From Nitrospira sp. (GTDB lineage: Bacteria; Nitrospirota; Nitrospiria; Nitrospirales; Nitrospiraceae): a stretch of DNA of 64,000 nt. Location: assembly GCA_030123565.1 (NCBI GenBank), contig CP126122.1, positions 2,305,001 through 2,369,000 of the forward strand, in the 5' to 3' direction. Below the pieces are notes generated by a model. It was not told where the DNA came from, did not search any database, and worked only from the letters and a program-made list of their open reading frames with translations. The position numbers and the translations under genes were made by a program. Positions 27,560-35,915 of the stretch are shown piece by piece. How positions within the stretch are numbered: position 1 is the stretch's first letter; every line of letters starts with the position of its first letter.

Positions 27560-29035
27560 TCACCGAATCTGCGGCCTCTTCATGCGCCAATTGGTCGCCT
27601 GCTCGTAGGCATGCGCCCCGCGCAGCAGCGTTTCTTCTTCGAACGGCCGACCGATCAACTGCAGGCCGATCGGCAACCCCGCCTTGCTGAATCCGCAGGG
27701 AAGCGCGATGGCCGGAAGCCCAGCCAGATTGGCGGAGATGGTGTAGATGTCGGACAGATACATCTGCAACGGATCCTGGGATTTTTCACCGAACTTGAAC
27801 GCGGTGGTCGGAGTCACCGGTGTCACGATCAGATCCACGGTCTGAAACGCCGCCTCGAATTCCCGGCGGATCAAGGTCCGCACCGCCTGGGCCTTCCCAT
27901 AGTAGGCGTCATAGTAACCGGCGCTGAGCACATAGGTGCCCAGCATGATCCGACGTTTGACTTCCGGGCCGAATCCTTCCGCTCTGGTCTTGAGGTACAA
28001 GTCCAGGAGATCCTTACTCTCCCTCGCCCGCAACCCGTACTTCACTCCATCATACCGGGCCAAGTTTGAGCTGGCCTCGGCAGTGGCGATGACATAATAG
28101 GTAGCCACGGCCGCGTCGGTGGTCGGCAACTTGATTTCGCGAATGTCGGCGCCGAGTTCCCGCAGGCCCTCGATCGCCGCGCGGACCGCCTGCTCCACTT
28201 CCGGATCGAGGCCGTCGGCGAAATATTCGACCGGCACGCCGACCTTGAGCCGCTTCAGATCTTTCTTCCTGAGCGCCTTGAGGTAATCCGGAACCGGTAC
28301 GTTCGCCGAGGTCGAATCGCGAGGATCATGGCCTGCAATGACGCCCAACAACAGTGCGGCATCGGTCACATCCTTCGTGATCGGACCGATTTGGTCCAAC
28401 GACGAGGCGAAGGCCACCAGTCCATAACGAGAGACACGGCCGTAGGTCGGCTTCAAGCCCACCACCCCACAGAATGCCGCCGGCTGGCGAATGGAGCCAC
28501 CGGTATCCGACCCCAAGGCCGCGACACATTCATCCGCCGCCACCGCCGCCGCCGATCCGCCGCTCGACCCTCCCGGGACGGCGCGGACGTTCCAGGGATT
28601 GCAGCTGGCGCCGAAGGCGGAATTCTCGGTGGAGGACCCCATCGCAAATTCGTCCAGATTCGTCTTGCCGACCAAGAGATAACTTTGCGCGCGTAATTTG
28701 GCGACGACGGTCGCATCATAGGGCGGCACGAATGTCTCCAGCATGCGGGAAGCACAGGTCGTGCGCACGCCTTCGGTACAGATATTGTCCTTGACTGCGA
28801 GCGGCATGGCCATCATCGGCGTCGTCTTGCGCCAGCCCTTCAGCGCCTGATCGAGGCGCTCCGCCTGCGCAACGGCCGCCTCCCTGCATTGCGTGAGGTA
28901 GGCCTTCACCTTCGGTTCGACCTGCGTCACCCGCAGGAAGTAGGCGCGGACGATCTCCGCCGCCGTCACATCCCCGGCCGTAAACTTCCGCTGCAACTCC
29001 GCCAACGTGAGCTTGTGGATCGACATCAAGGACAT
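27560..29035 (-). CDS. gatA: Asp/Glu-tRNA(Asn/Gln) amidotransferase subunit A
   Basis: The amidase subunit that releases ammonia from glutamine, 491 residues. The Ser-cisSer-Lys triad is visible: lysine in [12 protein letters not shown], serines in [19 protein letters not shown] and [16 protein letters not shown]. The initial ATG overlaps the panD stop (TGATG), showing coupling; an ATG three codons later is an alternative. It works with GatB and GatC to convert misacylated Glu-tRNA(Gln) or Asp-tRNA(Asn). Confidence 0.96.
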   Translation of the reverse strand: MSLMSIHKLTLAELQRKFTAGDVTAAEIVRAYFLRVTQVEPKVKAYLTQCREAAVAQAERLDQALKGWRKTTPMMAMPLAVKDNICTEGVRTTCASRMLETFVPPYDATVVAKLRAQSYLLVGKTNLDEFAMGSSTENSAFGASCNPWNVRAVPGGSSGGSAAAVAADECVAALGSDTGGSIRQPAAFCGVVGLKPTYGRVSRYGLVAFASSLDQIGPITKDVTDAALLLGVIAGHDPRDSTSANVPVPDYLKALRKKDLKRLKVGVPVEYFADGLDPEVEQAVRAAIEGLRELGADIREIKLPTTDAAVATYYVIATAEASSNLARYDGVKYGLRARESKDLLDLYLKTRAEGFGPEVKRRIMLGTYVLSAGYYDAYYGKAQAVRTLIRREFEAAFQTVDLIVTPVTPTTAFKFGEKSQDPLQMYLSDIYTISANLAGLPAIALPCGFSKAGLPIGLQLIGRPFEEETLLRGAHAYEQATNWRMKRPQIR

Positions 29036-29400
29036 CAGACTTTCGCAACCTTCCGGGCGATCCGGTTTTTCGCATCGACCTGGATGATCTTCGGCTTGTG
29101 CCGTTTGATTTCCTCGTCGCTATAATATTCGTAACAGAAGATGATGATCTGATCGCCCACCGCCGCCTTGCGGGCGGTCGGACCGTTCAGGACGATCTCG
29201 CCGCGCCCCCGTTTCCCCTTCATCGCATAGGTCATGAACCGTTCGCCGTTATTGAGATTGGAACAGACGATGGCTTCATAGGGCAAGATACCCGCCGCGT
29301 CCAGGAGGTCTTCGTCCACGGTGAGACTGCCCTCATATTCCAGACAGGCCTCCGTCACCGTGGCCCGATGGATCTTCGCCCGCAACATTTGTCGAAACAT
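29035..29400 (-). CDS. panD: aspartate 1-decarboxylase
   Basis: Makes beta-alanine for pantothenate and coenzyme A. It is a 121-residue pyruvoyl enzyme made as a proenzyme; the self-cleavage site is Gly24-Ser25 in [17 protein letters not shown]. Other signatures are [29 protein letters not shown] and [17 protein letters not shown]. The start is ATG 29400; the longer frame upstream belongs to the gatC region in another register. It sits between gatC (25 bp) and gatA (overlap), which is not the usual place for panD. Confidence 0.95.
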   Translation of the reverse strand: MFRQMLRAKIHRATVTEACLEYEGSLTVDEDLLDAAGILPYEAIVCSNLNNGERFMTYAMKGKRGRGEIVLNGPTARKAAVGDQIIIFCYEYYSDEEIKRHKPKIIQVDAKNRIARKVAKV

Positions 29401-29425
29401 AGGGTTCTCTTCTCTCCTTGCCTGA

Positions 29426-29719
29426 TTACGATTCCTGAATAATCTTCGGCACCCGGAAACAATGCTCCTCCGCATCGGGAGCGTTCGCCAATGCTTGGTC
29501 GGGGGAGAGGGACGTCTGGGTTTCGTCCGGACGAAACACGTTGGTCTGCCCCAACACGGTCGCCGTCGGTTCCACATCCTCGGTGGAAAACGTCTTGAGC
29601 TTCTGCACATAGGCCACGATCTGATTCAACTGCTGGCCGAAGGCCTCCGTCTCGGCCTCGCTCAAGGCCAACCGCGCCAGCTTCGCCACCCTCTCGACTT
29701 CCTGTTTCGTGATCTCCAT
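29426..29719 (-). CDS. gatC: Asp/Glu-tRNA(Asn/Gln) amidotransferase subunit C
   Basis: 97 residues, the small clamp subunit of GatCAB. It begins MEITKQEVERVAKLARLALS, the canonical start, and continues FGQQLNQIVAYVQKLKTFST with EDVEPTA, which matches the conserved DVEPT motif. It is the first gene of the run gatC-panD-gatA-DUF948-ytxH-gatB. A short palindromic intergenic repeat lies just upstream, between it and glmS. Confidence 0.95.
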   Translation of the reverse strand: MEITKQEVERVAKLARLALSEAETEAFGQQLNQIVAYVQKLKTFSTEDVEPTATVLGQTNVFRPDETQTSLSPDQALANAPDAEEHCFRVPKIIQES

Positions 29720-29739
29720 AAGGTCCTCTTGCTAGTCTT

Positions 29740-29807
29740 CAGCAGTCAGCTCTCAGCCGTCAGCTTAGGAGAATTGTCTTTCACACTGAAAGCTGATAGC
29801 TGACGGC
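29740..29807. repeat. palindromic intergenic repeat between glmS and gatC
   Basis: GCCGTCAGCT (29756-29765) and AGCTGACGGC (29798-29807) form a perfect 10-bp stem with a 32-bp loop. Around them are further copies of the CAGTCAGCT/AGCTGA type, the AGCTGAC-rich style of dispersed repeat often seen between genes in this kind of genome. It could act as a weak terminator for glmS transcripts. Confidence 0.55.
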
Positions 29808-29818
29808 CATTCTGCTTG

Positions 29819-31651
29819 TCATTCCACCGTCACGCTCTTCGCCAGGTTCCTCGGCTGATCCACGTCCTCGCCGCGCAAGACCGCGATGTGATAGGCCAAC
29901 AACTGCAACGGAATCGTAAAGAGGATAGGCGACAGCAGCGGGTGCACGTCGGGAATCGTAAACACCGCGTCGGCGGTCTTGCCCAACTCGCGCTCCCCTT
30001 CCGCCACGAACGCAATCACCGGAGCCCGGCGCGCCTTCACCTCCATGAGGTTGCTGACCGTCTTCTCATACAACCGATCCCGCGGCGCCAACACCACCAC
30101 CGGCATGTCCTTGTCGATAAGCGCGATCGGCCCATGTTTCATCTCTCCCGCGGCATAGCCCTCCGCATGGATGTAGGAAATCTCCTTGAGCTTCAGCGCC
30201 CCCTCCAACGCGATCGGATAGTTGATCCCGCGCGCCAGATACAAGAAATCCGATTTCTTGTAATAGCGTTTCGCGATCGCCAGGATCTCCGCTTCCCGGC
30301 CGAGCACATGTTTCACCAAGGCCGGCAGCGTGACCAAGCGATCGAGCCAAGCCTTCCCGTCCGCCACACTCAGTACACCCCGTACCCGCCCCAGATGCAA
30401 GGCCAGCATGTACAGCGCCGCCAGCTGACTGGTAAACGCCTTCGTCGAAGCGACCCCGATCTCAGGGCCGCAATGGGTATAGAGCACGCCGTCGGACTCG
30501 CGGGCCAAGGTGCTGCCCACCACGTTGACGATCGAGACGACTCGCGCCCCCTTTTGCTTCGCTTCGCGAGCTGCGGCCAAGGTGTCGGCGGTTTCGCCCG
30601 ACTGCGAGATCGTGATGAACAGGTCGTTCTTTTCGATCAAGGGATCGCGATAGCGAAACTCGCTGCCGATATCGACCTGCACCGGCGTCCGGACCATCTC
30701 TTCCAGCAGGTACTTCCCCACCAGGCCGGCATGCCAACTCGTCCCGCAAGCCACGATCCAGATGCGGCCGACCTCGGCGAACTGTTTCGGCGTCAAACCG
30801 ATGTCCGGCAGATCCGCCTCGCCACTCTCATAGGAATAGCGCCCCCGAATGGTATCCAGAATAGTTTGCGGCTGTTCGTGGATCTCCTTCAACATGAAAT
30901 GGGGGTAGCCGCTCTTTTCGGCGGCGGACGCATCCCACGTGACGGTGGTCTTTTTTCGCGCGACCGCCCGGCCGTCGAGATCCGTAAACGTCACCGTCCC
31001 GGCCGTGACTTCGGCGACATCACCCTCTTCGAGAAACGTCACGTCCCTGGTGTGGGACAACATCGCCATGACATCCGACCCGACGAACGCCGCCTCAGCG
31101 GTGCGGCCGATGACCAATGGACAACCGGATCGAGCGGCCACCAGCATGCCCGGCTCGCGCTCTGAAATCACCGTGATCGCATAACTCCCTCGAATCTCTT
31201 TCGCCGCCGCGCGAACGGCATCCGCCAGGCACAGACCGTTTTTCTTCATCTGCTTGTCGATCAAATGCGCGACGACCTCGGTATCCGTCTCGGACTGAAA
31301 CTTGTAGCCGTCCTTGACCAAACGCTGTTTGAGTTCGACGTAGTTTTCGATGATCCCGTTATGCACGAGCACGCAGCTCTCGGAACGGTGCGGATGCGCG
31401 TTCTGCTCGGAAGGCTTGCCGTGCGTGGCCCAGCGCGTATGCCCGATCCCGCACGTCCCCGCCACCTGCTTCTGCTCCAGCGATTTCTGCAGATTGATCA
31501 ATTTGCCGACGCTGCGGCGAATCTCGATTTTCTCTCCACGTTGCACCGCCACACCGGCCGAGTCATACCCCCGGTATTCCAGTTTCGACAACCCGTTCAA
31601 CAAAATCGGAACCGCATCCTGGTTGCCCACGTAGCCAACGATGCCACACAT
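29819..31651 (-). CDS. glmS: glutamine-fructose-6-phosphate aminotransferase
   Basis: First step of UDP-GlcNAc synthesis, 610 residues. The N-terminal nucleophile is Cys2 (MCGIVGYVG); the glutaminase domain has GIGHTRWATHGKPSEQNAHP. Two SIS domains follow (WIVACGTSWHAGLVGKYLL; SQSGETADTLAAAREAKQKG) and the C-terminal LAKSVTVE motif is complete. The stop of the upstream glmU gene is 9 bp away, so glmU-glmS is one unit feeding amino-sugar supply. No glmM is visible between them. Confidence 0.97.
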   Translation of the reverse strand: MCGIVGYVGNQDAVPILLNGLSKLEYRGYDSAGVAVQRGEKIEIRRSVGKLINLQKSLEQKQVAGTCGIGHTRWATHGKPSEQNAHPHRSESCVLVHNGIIENYVELKQRLVKDGYKFQSETDTEVVAHLIDKQMKKNGLCLADAVRAAAKEIRGSYAITVISEREPGMLVAARSGCPLVIGRTAEAAFVGSDVMAMLSHTRDVTFLEEGDVAEVTAGTVTFTDLDGRAVARKKTTVTWDASAAEKSGYPHFMLKEIHEQPQTILDTIRGRYSYESGEADLPDIGLTPKQFAEVGRIWIVACGTSWHAGLVGKYLLEEMVRTPVQVDIGSEFRYRDPLIEKNDLFITISQSGETADTLAAAREAKQKGARVVSIVNVVGSTLARESDGVLYTHCGPEIGVASTKAFTSQLAALYMLALHLGRVRGVLSVADGKAWLDRLVTLPALVKHVLGREAEILAIAKRYYKKSDFLYLARGINYPIALEGALKLKEISYIHAEGYAAGEMKHGPIALIDKDMPVVVLAPRDRLYEKTVSNLMEVKARRAPVIAFVAEGERELGKTADAVFTIPDVHPLLSPILFTIPLQLLAYHIAVLRGEDVDQPRNLAKSVTVE

Positions 31652-31660
31652 AGGTCGTCG

Positions 31661-33256
31661 TTACCTCCGCTTCGTACGTTGAACCGCCGGTTGCTGTTTC
31701 TTCACGGCACGTTTCGATCCCTTGGAAACCTTGGCCCCTTCGACAGCCTTCGCGCCGGTCGCGGCAGGAGTCGGAGACGGAGTGGAAGCCTGCCCGCTCT
31801 GCAACGCGCGCCGACGGGCGGCCCAGCCCTCGCGCGTCACCTGCGGCACCCGTGAGATGACGAGCGCATCCGGCGGCACATCCTGCGTCACGGTGGCGCC
31901 GGCCGCGATGACGGAGCCCTGTCCGACGGTCACTGGCGCCACCAGTTGCACATCGCTCCCGATGAATACTCCATCTCCGACCACTGTCTGGAACTTCTTA
32001 TACCCATCGTAATTGCAGGTGATCGTCCCGGCCCCGATATTCACACCCGCTCCGATCCGCGCATCACCGAGATAACTGAGATGGTTGGCCTTCGATCCTT
32101 CGCCGAGTTCGGCTTTCTTCATCTCGACGAAATTCCCGACCTTCGCCTTGCGTCGCACGATTGCACCGGGCCGCAGGTGCGCAAACGGTCCGAGGTGAGC
32201 CCCCTCCTCGACCTGCGACTCGCGCAAAATGCAGTGATCCAAAATCTCCACTCTGTTTCCGATGGTGCAATCGGTGATGCGTGAACCGGAATGCACGACC
32301 GTCTCTTCCCCGATCACCGTCCGCCCTTCAAGCGTCACATTCGGATAGAGTACCGTGTCCCGGCCGATCGTCACCCCTGCATCGATCCAGGTCGAGGCAG
32401 GGTCCCACATCGTCACACCGGCCTCCAGCCACCGTTCCCTGATCCGCCGGCGGATCACCCGCTCGACCTCCGCCAATTGCACGCGGCTGTTGATGCCCAA
32501 TCCTTCGTCGATCGTGCGCAGACGCAGAGCCGAACAGGTGCGCCCCTGCTGCACCGCCATCTGTACGATGTCCGTGAGGTAATACTCACCCTGGGCATTG
32601 TGAGGATCGAGCTTGTCGAGGGCCGGAAAGAGGAAGTCGCCGTCGACGATGTAGGTCCCGACGTTGATTTCGCGCACCAGTCGCTCATCCTCGGACGCAT
32701 CTTTCTCTTCCACGATGGCCTGCACCGCGTTGTCGGCCGCCCCCTGCAGCCACTCGTCACGGCGGCGGCGAATGACCCGCCCATAACCGGACGCATCGTC
32801 GAGCACCGATGTCAACAGGGTCACTGCTGCGCGCTGCGCCTCATGCACCGCCAACAGCTCCCGCACCGTGGCCTCCGTGAGGAGCGGCGTGTCCCCGTTG
32901 AGGATCACATACCGGGACGGCTTTCGATGGAGACGGTCGAAGATGGAACGCGTCTGCAACACCGCATGCCCGGTGCCCAGCTGCCTGGCCTGCTCCGCCA
33001 CGGCAATCTGGCCCCCGACTGCTTCGACGACCTTCCGGACCTCGGCCCCCTGATGCCCGACGACGACCGCCACGCCCTGTTCTGCCAGACGACAGGCGAT
33101 GTCGAGGACATAGAGCACCATCGGCCGTCCCGCCACCGGATGGAGCACCTTGGCCACAGCAGACTTCATGCGCTTGCCGAGTCCCGCCGCCAAGATGATG
33201 ACCGCGAGGCCGGGAACGGAATTCGCCGATGCGTGGTGCTGCGATGAATGGGTCAT
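31661..33256 (-). CDS. glmU: bifunctional GlcNAc-1-P uridyltransferase/GlcN-1-P acetyltransferase
   Basis: The uridyltransferase domain starts VIILAAGLGKRMKSAVAKVL and contains QLGTGHAVLQT and ILNGDTPLL. The second half is a left-handed beta-helix with hexapeptide repeats and the acetyltransferase histidine/lysine region (HLRPGAIVRRKAKVGNFVEM; NYDGYKKFQTVVGDGVFIGS). The ATG at 33256 gives the domain a short N-terminal leader; a longer frame runs to 33376. The C-terminus has an unusual Ala/Thr/Pro- and Lys/Arg-rich tail of about 45 residues, which is probably disordered. Confidence 0.96.
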   Translation of the reverse strand: MTHSSQHHASANSVPGLAVIILAAGLGKRMKSAVAKVLHPVAGRPMVLYVLDIACRLAEQGVAVVVGHQGAEVRKVVEAVGGQIAVAEQARQLGTGHAVLQTRSIFDRLHRKPSRYVILNGDTPLLTEATVRELLAVHEAQRAAVTLLTSVLDDASGYGRVIRRRRDEWLQGAADNAVQAIVEEKDASEDERLVREINVGTYIVDGDFLFPALDKLDPHNAQGEYYLTDIVQMAVQQGRTCSALRLRTIDEGLGINSRVQLAEVERVIRRRIRERWLEAGVTMWDPASTWIDAGVTIGRDTVLYPNVTLEGRTVIGEETVVHSGSRITDCTIGNRVEILDHCILRESQVEEGAHLGPFAHLRPGAIVRRKAKVGNFVEMKKAELGEGSKANHLSYLGDARIGAGVNIGAGTITCNYDGYKKFQTVVGDGVFIGSDVQLVAPVTVGQGSVIAAGATVTQDVPPDALVISRVPQVTREGWAARRRALQSGQASTPSPTPAATGAKAVEGAKVSKGSKRAVKKQQPAVQRTKRR

Positions 33257-33320
33257 TGAGTCTTCACCATGAGGGTCTTCAGCGTAAAGGTCTGCTACGG
33301 TGCCGTCGATCAATGTGCGA

Positions 33321-33995
33321 TCAGCCGACCTGCACGCCTGCGTCCGGTTGTTTGATCGGCGCCCACTGCTTCCCATCGGCCTGCGGCGCCGCGCCGGAGG
33401 GAGGAGCCGGTGTGTACAGACCGCCCGAGACGATCAGCTTCATGGCCTCTTCAACCGTGATGTCCACGGCGATCACCTCCCGCTCCGGCACCAACAAAAA
33501 GTACCCGGAGGTGGGGTTGGGCGAGGTCGGCACATACACATGTACCAGTGGATCCGGCGAGAGCTGCTGCATCTCCCCTTTCGTCACGCCGGTCACAAAG
33601 GCGAAACAATAATGTCCGTTCTTGGGAAACTGGATCAGCACGACGCGGCGGTAGGTTTCGCGTTCCGCGAACGACAGAATGTCCATCATGGACTTGATGG
33701 TCGAGTAGATCCCACGGACGACCGGCACACGGTTGAGCAAATTCTCCCACTGCCGTACGACATGGCGACCGATAAAGTTCGCCGCGAAGAGTCCGGTCGC
33801 AAAGATGAGCAGGACCAGGGCGACGATCCCCAACCCCGGCACATAATAGCCGGGCGTCACGAGACTGGCAGCCGCGTCTCCAAGAATTCCGTCCAGACTG
33901 ACGAACAGGGTCTTCAAAATCAGGACAGTCCCCCAAAAGGGGATCATGACCAGCAAACCGGTCAGAAAATAACGTTTTAACGAGGCTTTCAACAT
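33321..33995 (-). CDS. DUF502 membrane protein
   Basis: 224 residues matching the DUF502 family: two N-terminal spans (FLTGLLVMIPFWGTVLILKT and GLGIVALVLLIFATGLFAAN) and the conserved region IGRHVVRQWENLLNRVPVVR, then YSTIKSMMD. A strand-rich domain and a proline-rich tail follow. DUF502 proteins are widespread inner-membrane proteins of unknown role. It lies 64 bp upstream of the glmU start on the same strand and diverges from tmk, with a 120-bp shared intergenic region. Confidence 0.85.
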   Translation of the reverse strand: MLKASLKRYFLTGLLVMIPFWGTVLILKTLFVSLDGILGDAAASLVTPGYYVPGLGIVALVLLIFATGLFAANFIGRHVVRQWENLLNRVPVVRGIYSTIKSMMDILSFAERETYRRVVLIQFPKNGHYCFAFVTGVTKGEMQQLSPDPLVHVYVPTSPNPTSGYFLLVPEREVIAVDITVEEAMKLIVSGGLYTPAPPSGAAPQADGKQWAPIKQPDAGVQVG

Positions 33996-34115
33996 GCGTG
34001 GCTGAGGGGTCCAGGTAGAGCGTCATGATACCGGTGTTTCGCCAGTCGTCGCAAGCCTTTTATTGCTATTTTCAAGCACTTGGAATAGGATTCCGCGCTC
34101 CTTCTCCAGGATTTT

Positions 34116-34853
34116 GTGACCGGAATGATGACTCAACCCAGGCGACCTCCCCAAGGCCTATTCATGACGCTCGAGGGGATTGAAGGTTGTGGCAAATCGA
34201 CCCAGGCCAAGCTCCTTGGGAAGTACCTTCGGAGCGAGGGATACGTCACTGTGGAAACCAGAGAACCGGGCGGAACCCCGCTCGCGGAACACATCCGCTC
34301 GCTCCTGCTGGATCGCACCGGTGAACCGGTCGCGCCGGAAACCGAGGCCTTCCTTGTCTTCGCCGCCCGCCGGCAACATGTCGCGCAGGTCATCGAACCG
34401 GCCCTCGCACAAGGCGCCATCGTGATCTGCGACCGTTTCAGCGATTCCACCCTGGCCTACCAGGGTTATGCGCGTGGACTGGACCTCCCGACGCTCCGGA
34501 CACTCAACCGCATCGCCACGCAAACCATCATGCCGGACCTGACCCTGCTCTTCGACCTCCCGGTCTCCACCGGCTTGGCGCGGCGACGGAACGCAGCCGG
34601 AACGAATCGACTGGATCGCGAGTCCATCCGATTCCATCGAAAAGTTCGCGCCGGTTTTCTCGACCTGGCGAAGCGCGAACCCGCACGGATCAAGATCATC
34701 CCGTCACGGGCCGCGAAAGAAACGGTCGCCCGCGCAGTGGTACAGGTCGTCACACCGTTGCTCAACAAACATCTGCGGGGCGCAACGAAGCACTCACCGT
34801 CACCAGGCACACATGCCCCTCGTACATCACAGGCCCGCCATGCCCTTCGCTGA
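34116..34853 (+). CDS. tmk: thymidylate kinase
   Basis: dTMP kinase for dTTP synthesis. The P-loop is LEGIEGCGKSTQAKLL, and the substrate/LID motifs are DRFSDSTLAYQGYARGLD and the RRNAAGTNRLDRES lid. At 245 residues it is about 30 longer than usual, the excess being a low-complexity C-terminal tail (KHSPSPGTHAPRTSQARHAL). The frame opens with GTG at 34116, and ATGs at 34125 and 34128 are alternative starts. The 3' end overlaps holB, a common pairing. Confidence 0.95.
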   Translation: MTGMMTQPRRPPQGLFMTLEGIEGCGKSTQAKLLGKYLRSEGYVTVETREPGGTPLAEHIRSLLLDRTGEPVAPETEAFLVFAARRQHVAQVIEPALAQGAIVICDRFSDSTLAYQGYARGLDLPTLRTLNRIATQTIMPDLTLLFDLPVSTGLARRRNAAGTNRLDRESIRFHRKVRAGFLDLAKREPARIKIIPSRAAKETVARAVVQVVTPLLNKHLRGATKHSPSPGTHAPRTSQARHALR

Positions 34854-35871
34854 GATCATCGGACATGACAGTGCCAAAATGCTGCTCAAGTCGGCGATCG
34901 TGCAAAACCGTCTCGCCCATGCCTACCTCTTCCACGGAGACGACCGCATCGGCAAACGCCTCCTGGCCCTGCGTTTGGCGCAAGCGCTCCTCTGCGAGAG
35001 CCTGCCGATCGATCACGAACCGGATGCCTGCGGCACCTGTCGCGCCTGTCGCCAGGTCGAGGCACGGACCCATCCCGATTTCCTGGTGATCGAACCGGAC
35101 CGCGAACAAGCCAATCCCCAGATCAAGATCGAACTCATTCGCGACATCGAACAGCAGATGATCTATCGCCCGCTGATCGGCGATCGCAAAATCTGCCTGA
35201 TCGACGACGCGGACCGCATGACGATCGGGGCCGCCAATGCGCTGCTCAAAACCCTGGAGGAACCGCCCGACCACAGCCTGTTCGTGCTGGTTTCGAGCAG
35301 GCCCTATGCCCTGCCTGCCACGATCCGGTCACGCTGCCAAGCCCTGCGGCTCGCGGCACCCGCGCAAACCCAAGTGGAAGCCGCCATCATTTTGAAGCGC
35401 GAACTTCCACCGGCCGATGCGCGCTTCCTGGCAGTCCTGAGTGATGGGCAATTGGGGCGGGCACTGGAATGTGACCTGGATCAGGCGCGGAACAACCAGA
35501 AGGAATTTTCCGTCCTGTTTTCATCGAAGGGGCTGCAGTCCTTTTCCACCGTCCTCGCGACTGCGGAAACCCTCGCCAAGGCGGACCGTGCCCCGGAGGC
35601 GTTCGACTGGCTGCTCCGTTGGTTGCACGACCTGTTGCTCCTGGCAGTCTGCGTCGGCTCCGACTACGTGCTCAATGTGGAGCAACGCAAAGAGATGCAG
35701 GCGCTGGCCGAACGCATCGACATCGACGAACTTCTGGACCTCATCGGCGACCTCGAAAAATTGGAACGGCAGGCGCACCGCAATTTGAATCTCCAGATGG
35801 CCCTCGAAACGACCTTGTTACGGGTGCGTCACCTGATCATCCCACAACAGACAGTCGGTACGGCGCGCTGA
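34840..35871 (+). CDS. holB: DNA polymerase III subunit delta'
   Basis: Clamp-loader subunit, about 343 residues. It starts MPFAEIIGHDSAKMLLKSAI and has YLFHGDDRIGKRLLALRLAQ, a zinc-type group (CGTCRACRQ), the sensor region LIDDADRMTIGAANALLKTL and EEPPDHSLFVL, then SRCQALRL. The P-loop is degenerate (GDDRIGKR), as in delta' rather than the ATPase subunit tau/gamma. The ATG at 34840 matches homologues; the frame also opens at 34813. It overlaps tmk by 14 bp. Confidence 0.93.
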   Translation: MPFAEIIGHDSAKMLLKSAIVQNRLAHAYLFHGDDRIGKRLLALRLAQALLCESLPIDHEPDACGTCRACRQVEARTHPDFLVIEPDREQANPQIKIELIRDIEQQMIYRPLIGDRKICLIDDADRMTIGAANALLKTLEEPPDHSLFVLVSSRPYALPATIRSRCQALRLAAPAQTQVEAAIILKRELPPADARFLAVLSDGQLGRALECDLDQARNNQKEFSVLFSSKGLQSFSTVLATAETLAKADRAPEAFDWLLRWLHDLLLLAVCVGSDYVLNVEQRKEMQALAERIDIDELLDLIGDLEKLERQAHRNLNLQMALETTLLRVRHLIIPQQTVGTAR

Positions 35872-35915
35872 CCTAGCTTTCCCCTCAACTGAACTGCTAT
35901 CTTGACTTTCGAGCC

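Noticed and set aside
29816-31165. A 449-codon plus-strand frame opposite glmS
   Set aside because: Antisense to a complete glmS; no ribosome-binding site or recognisable domain.
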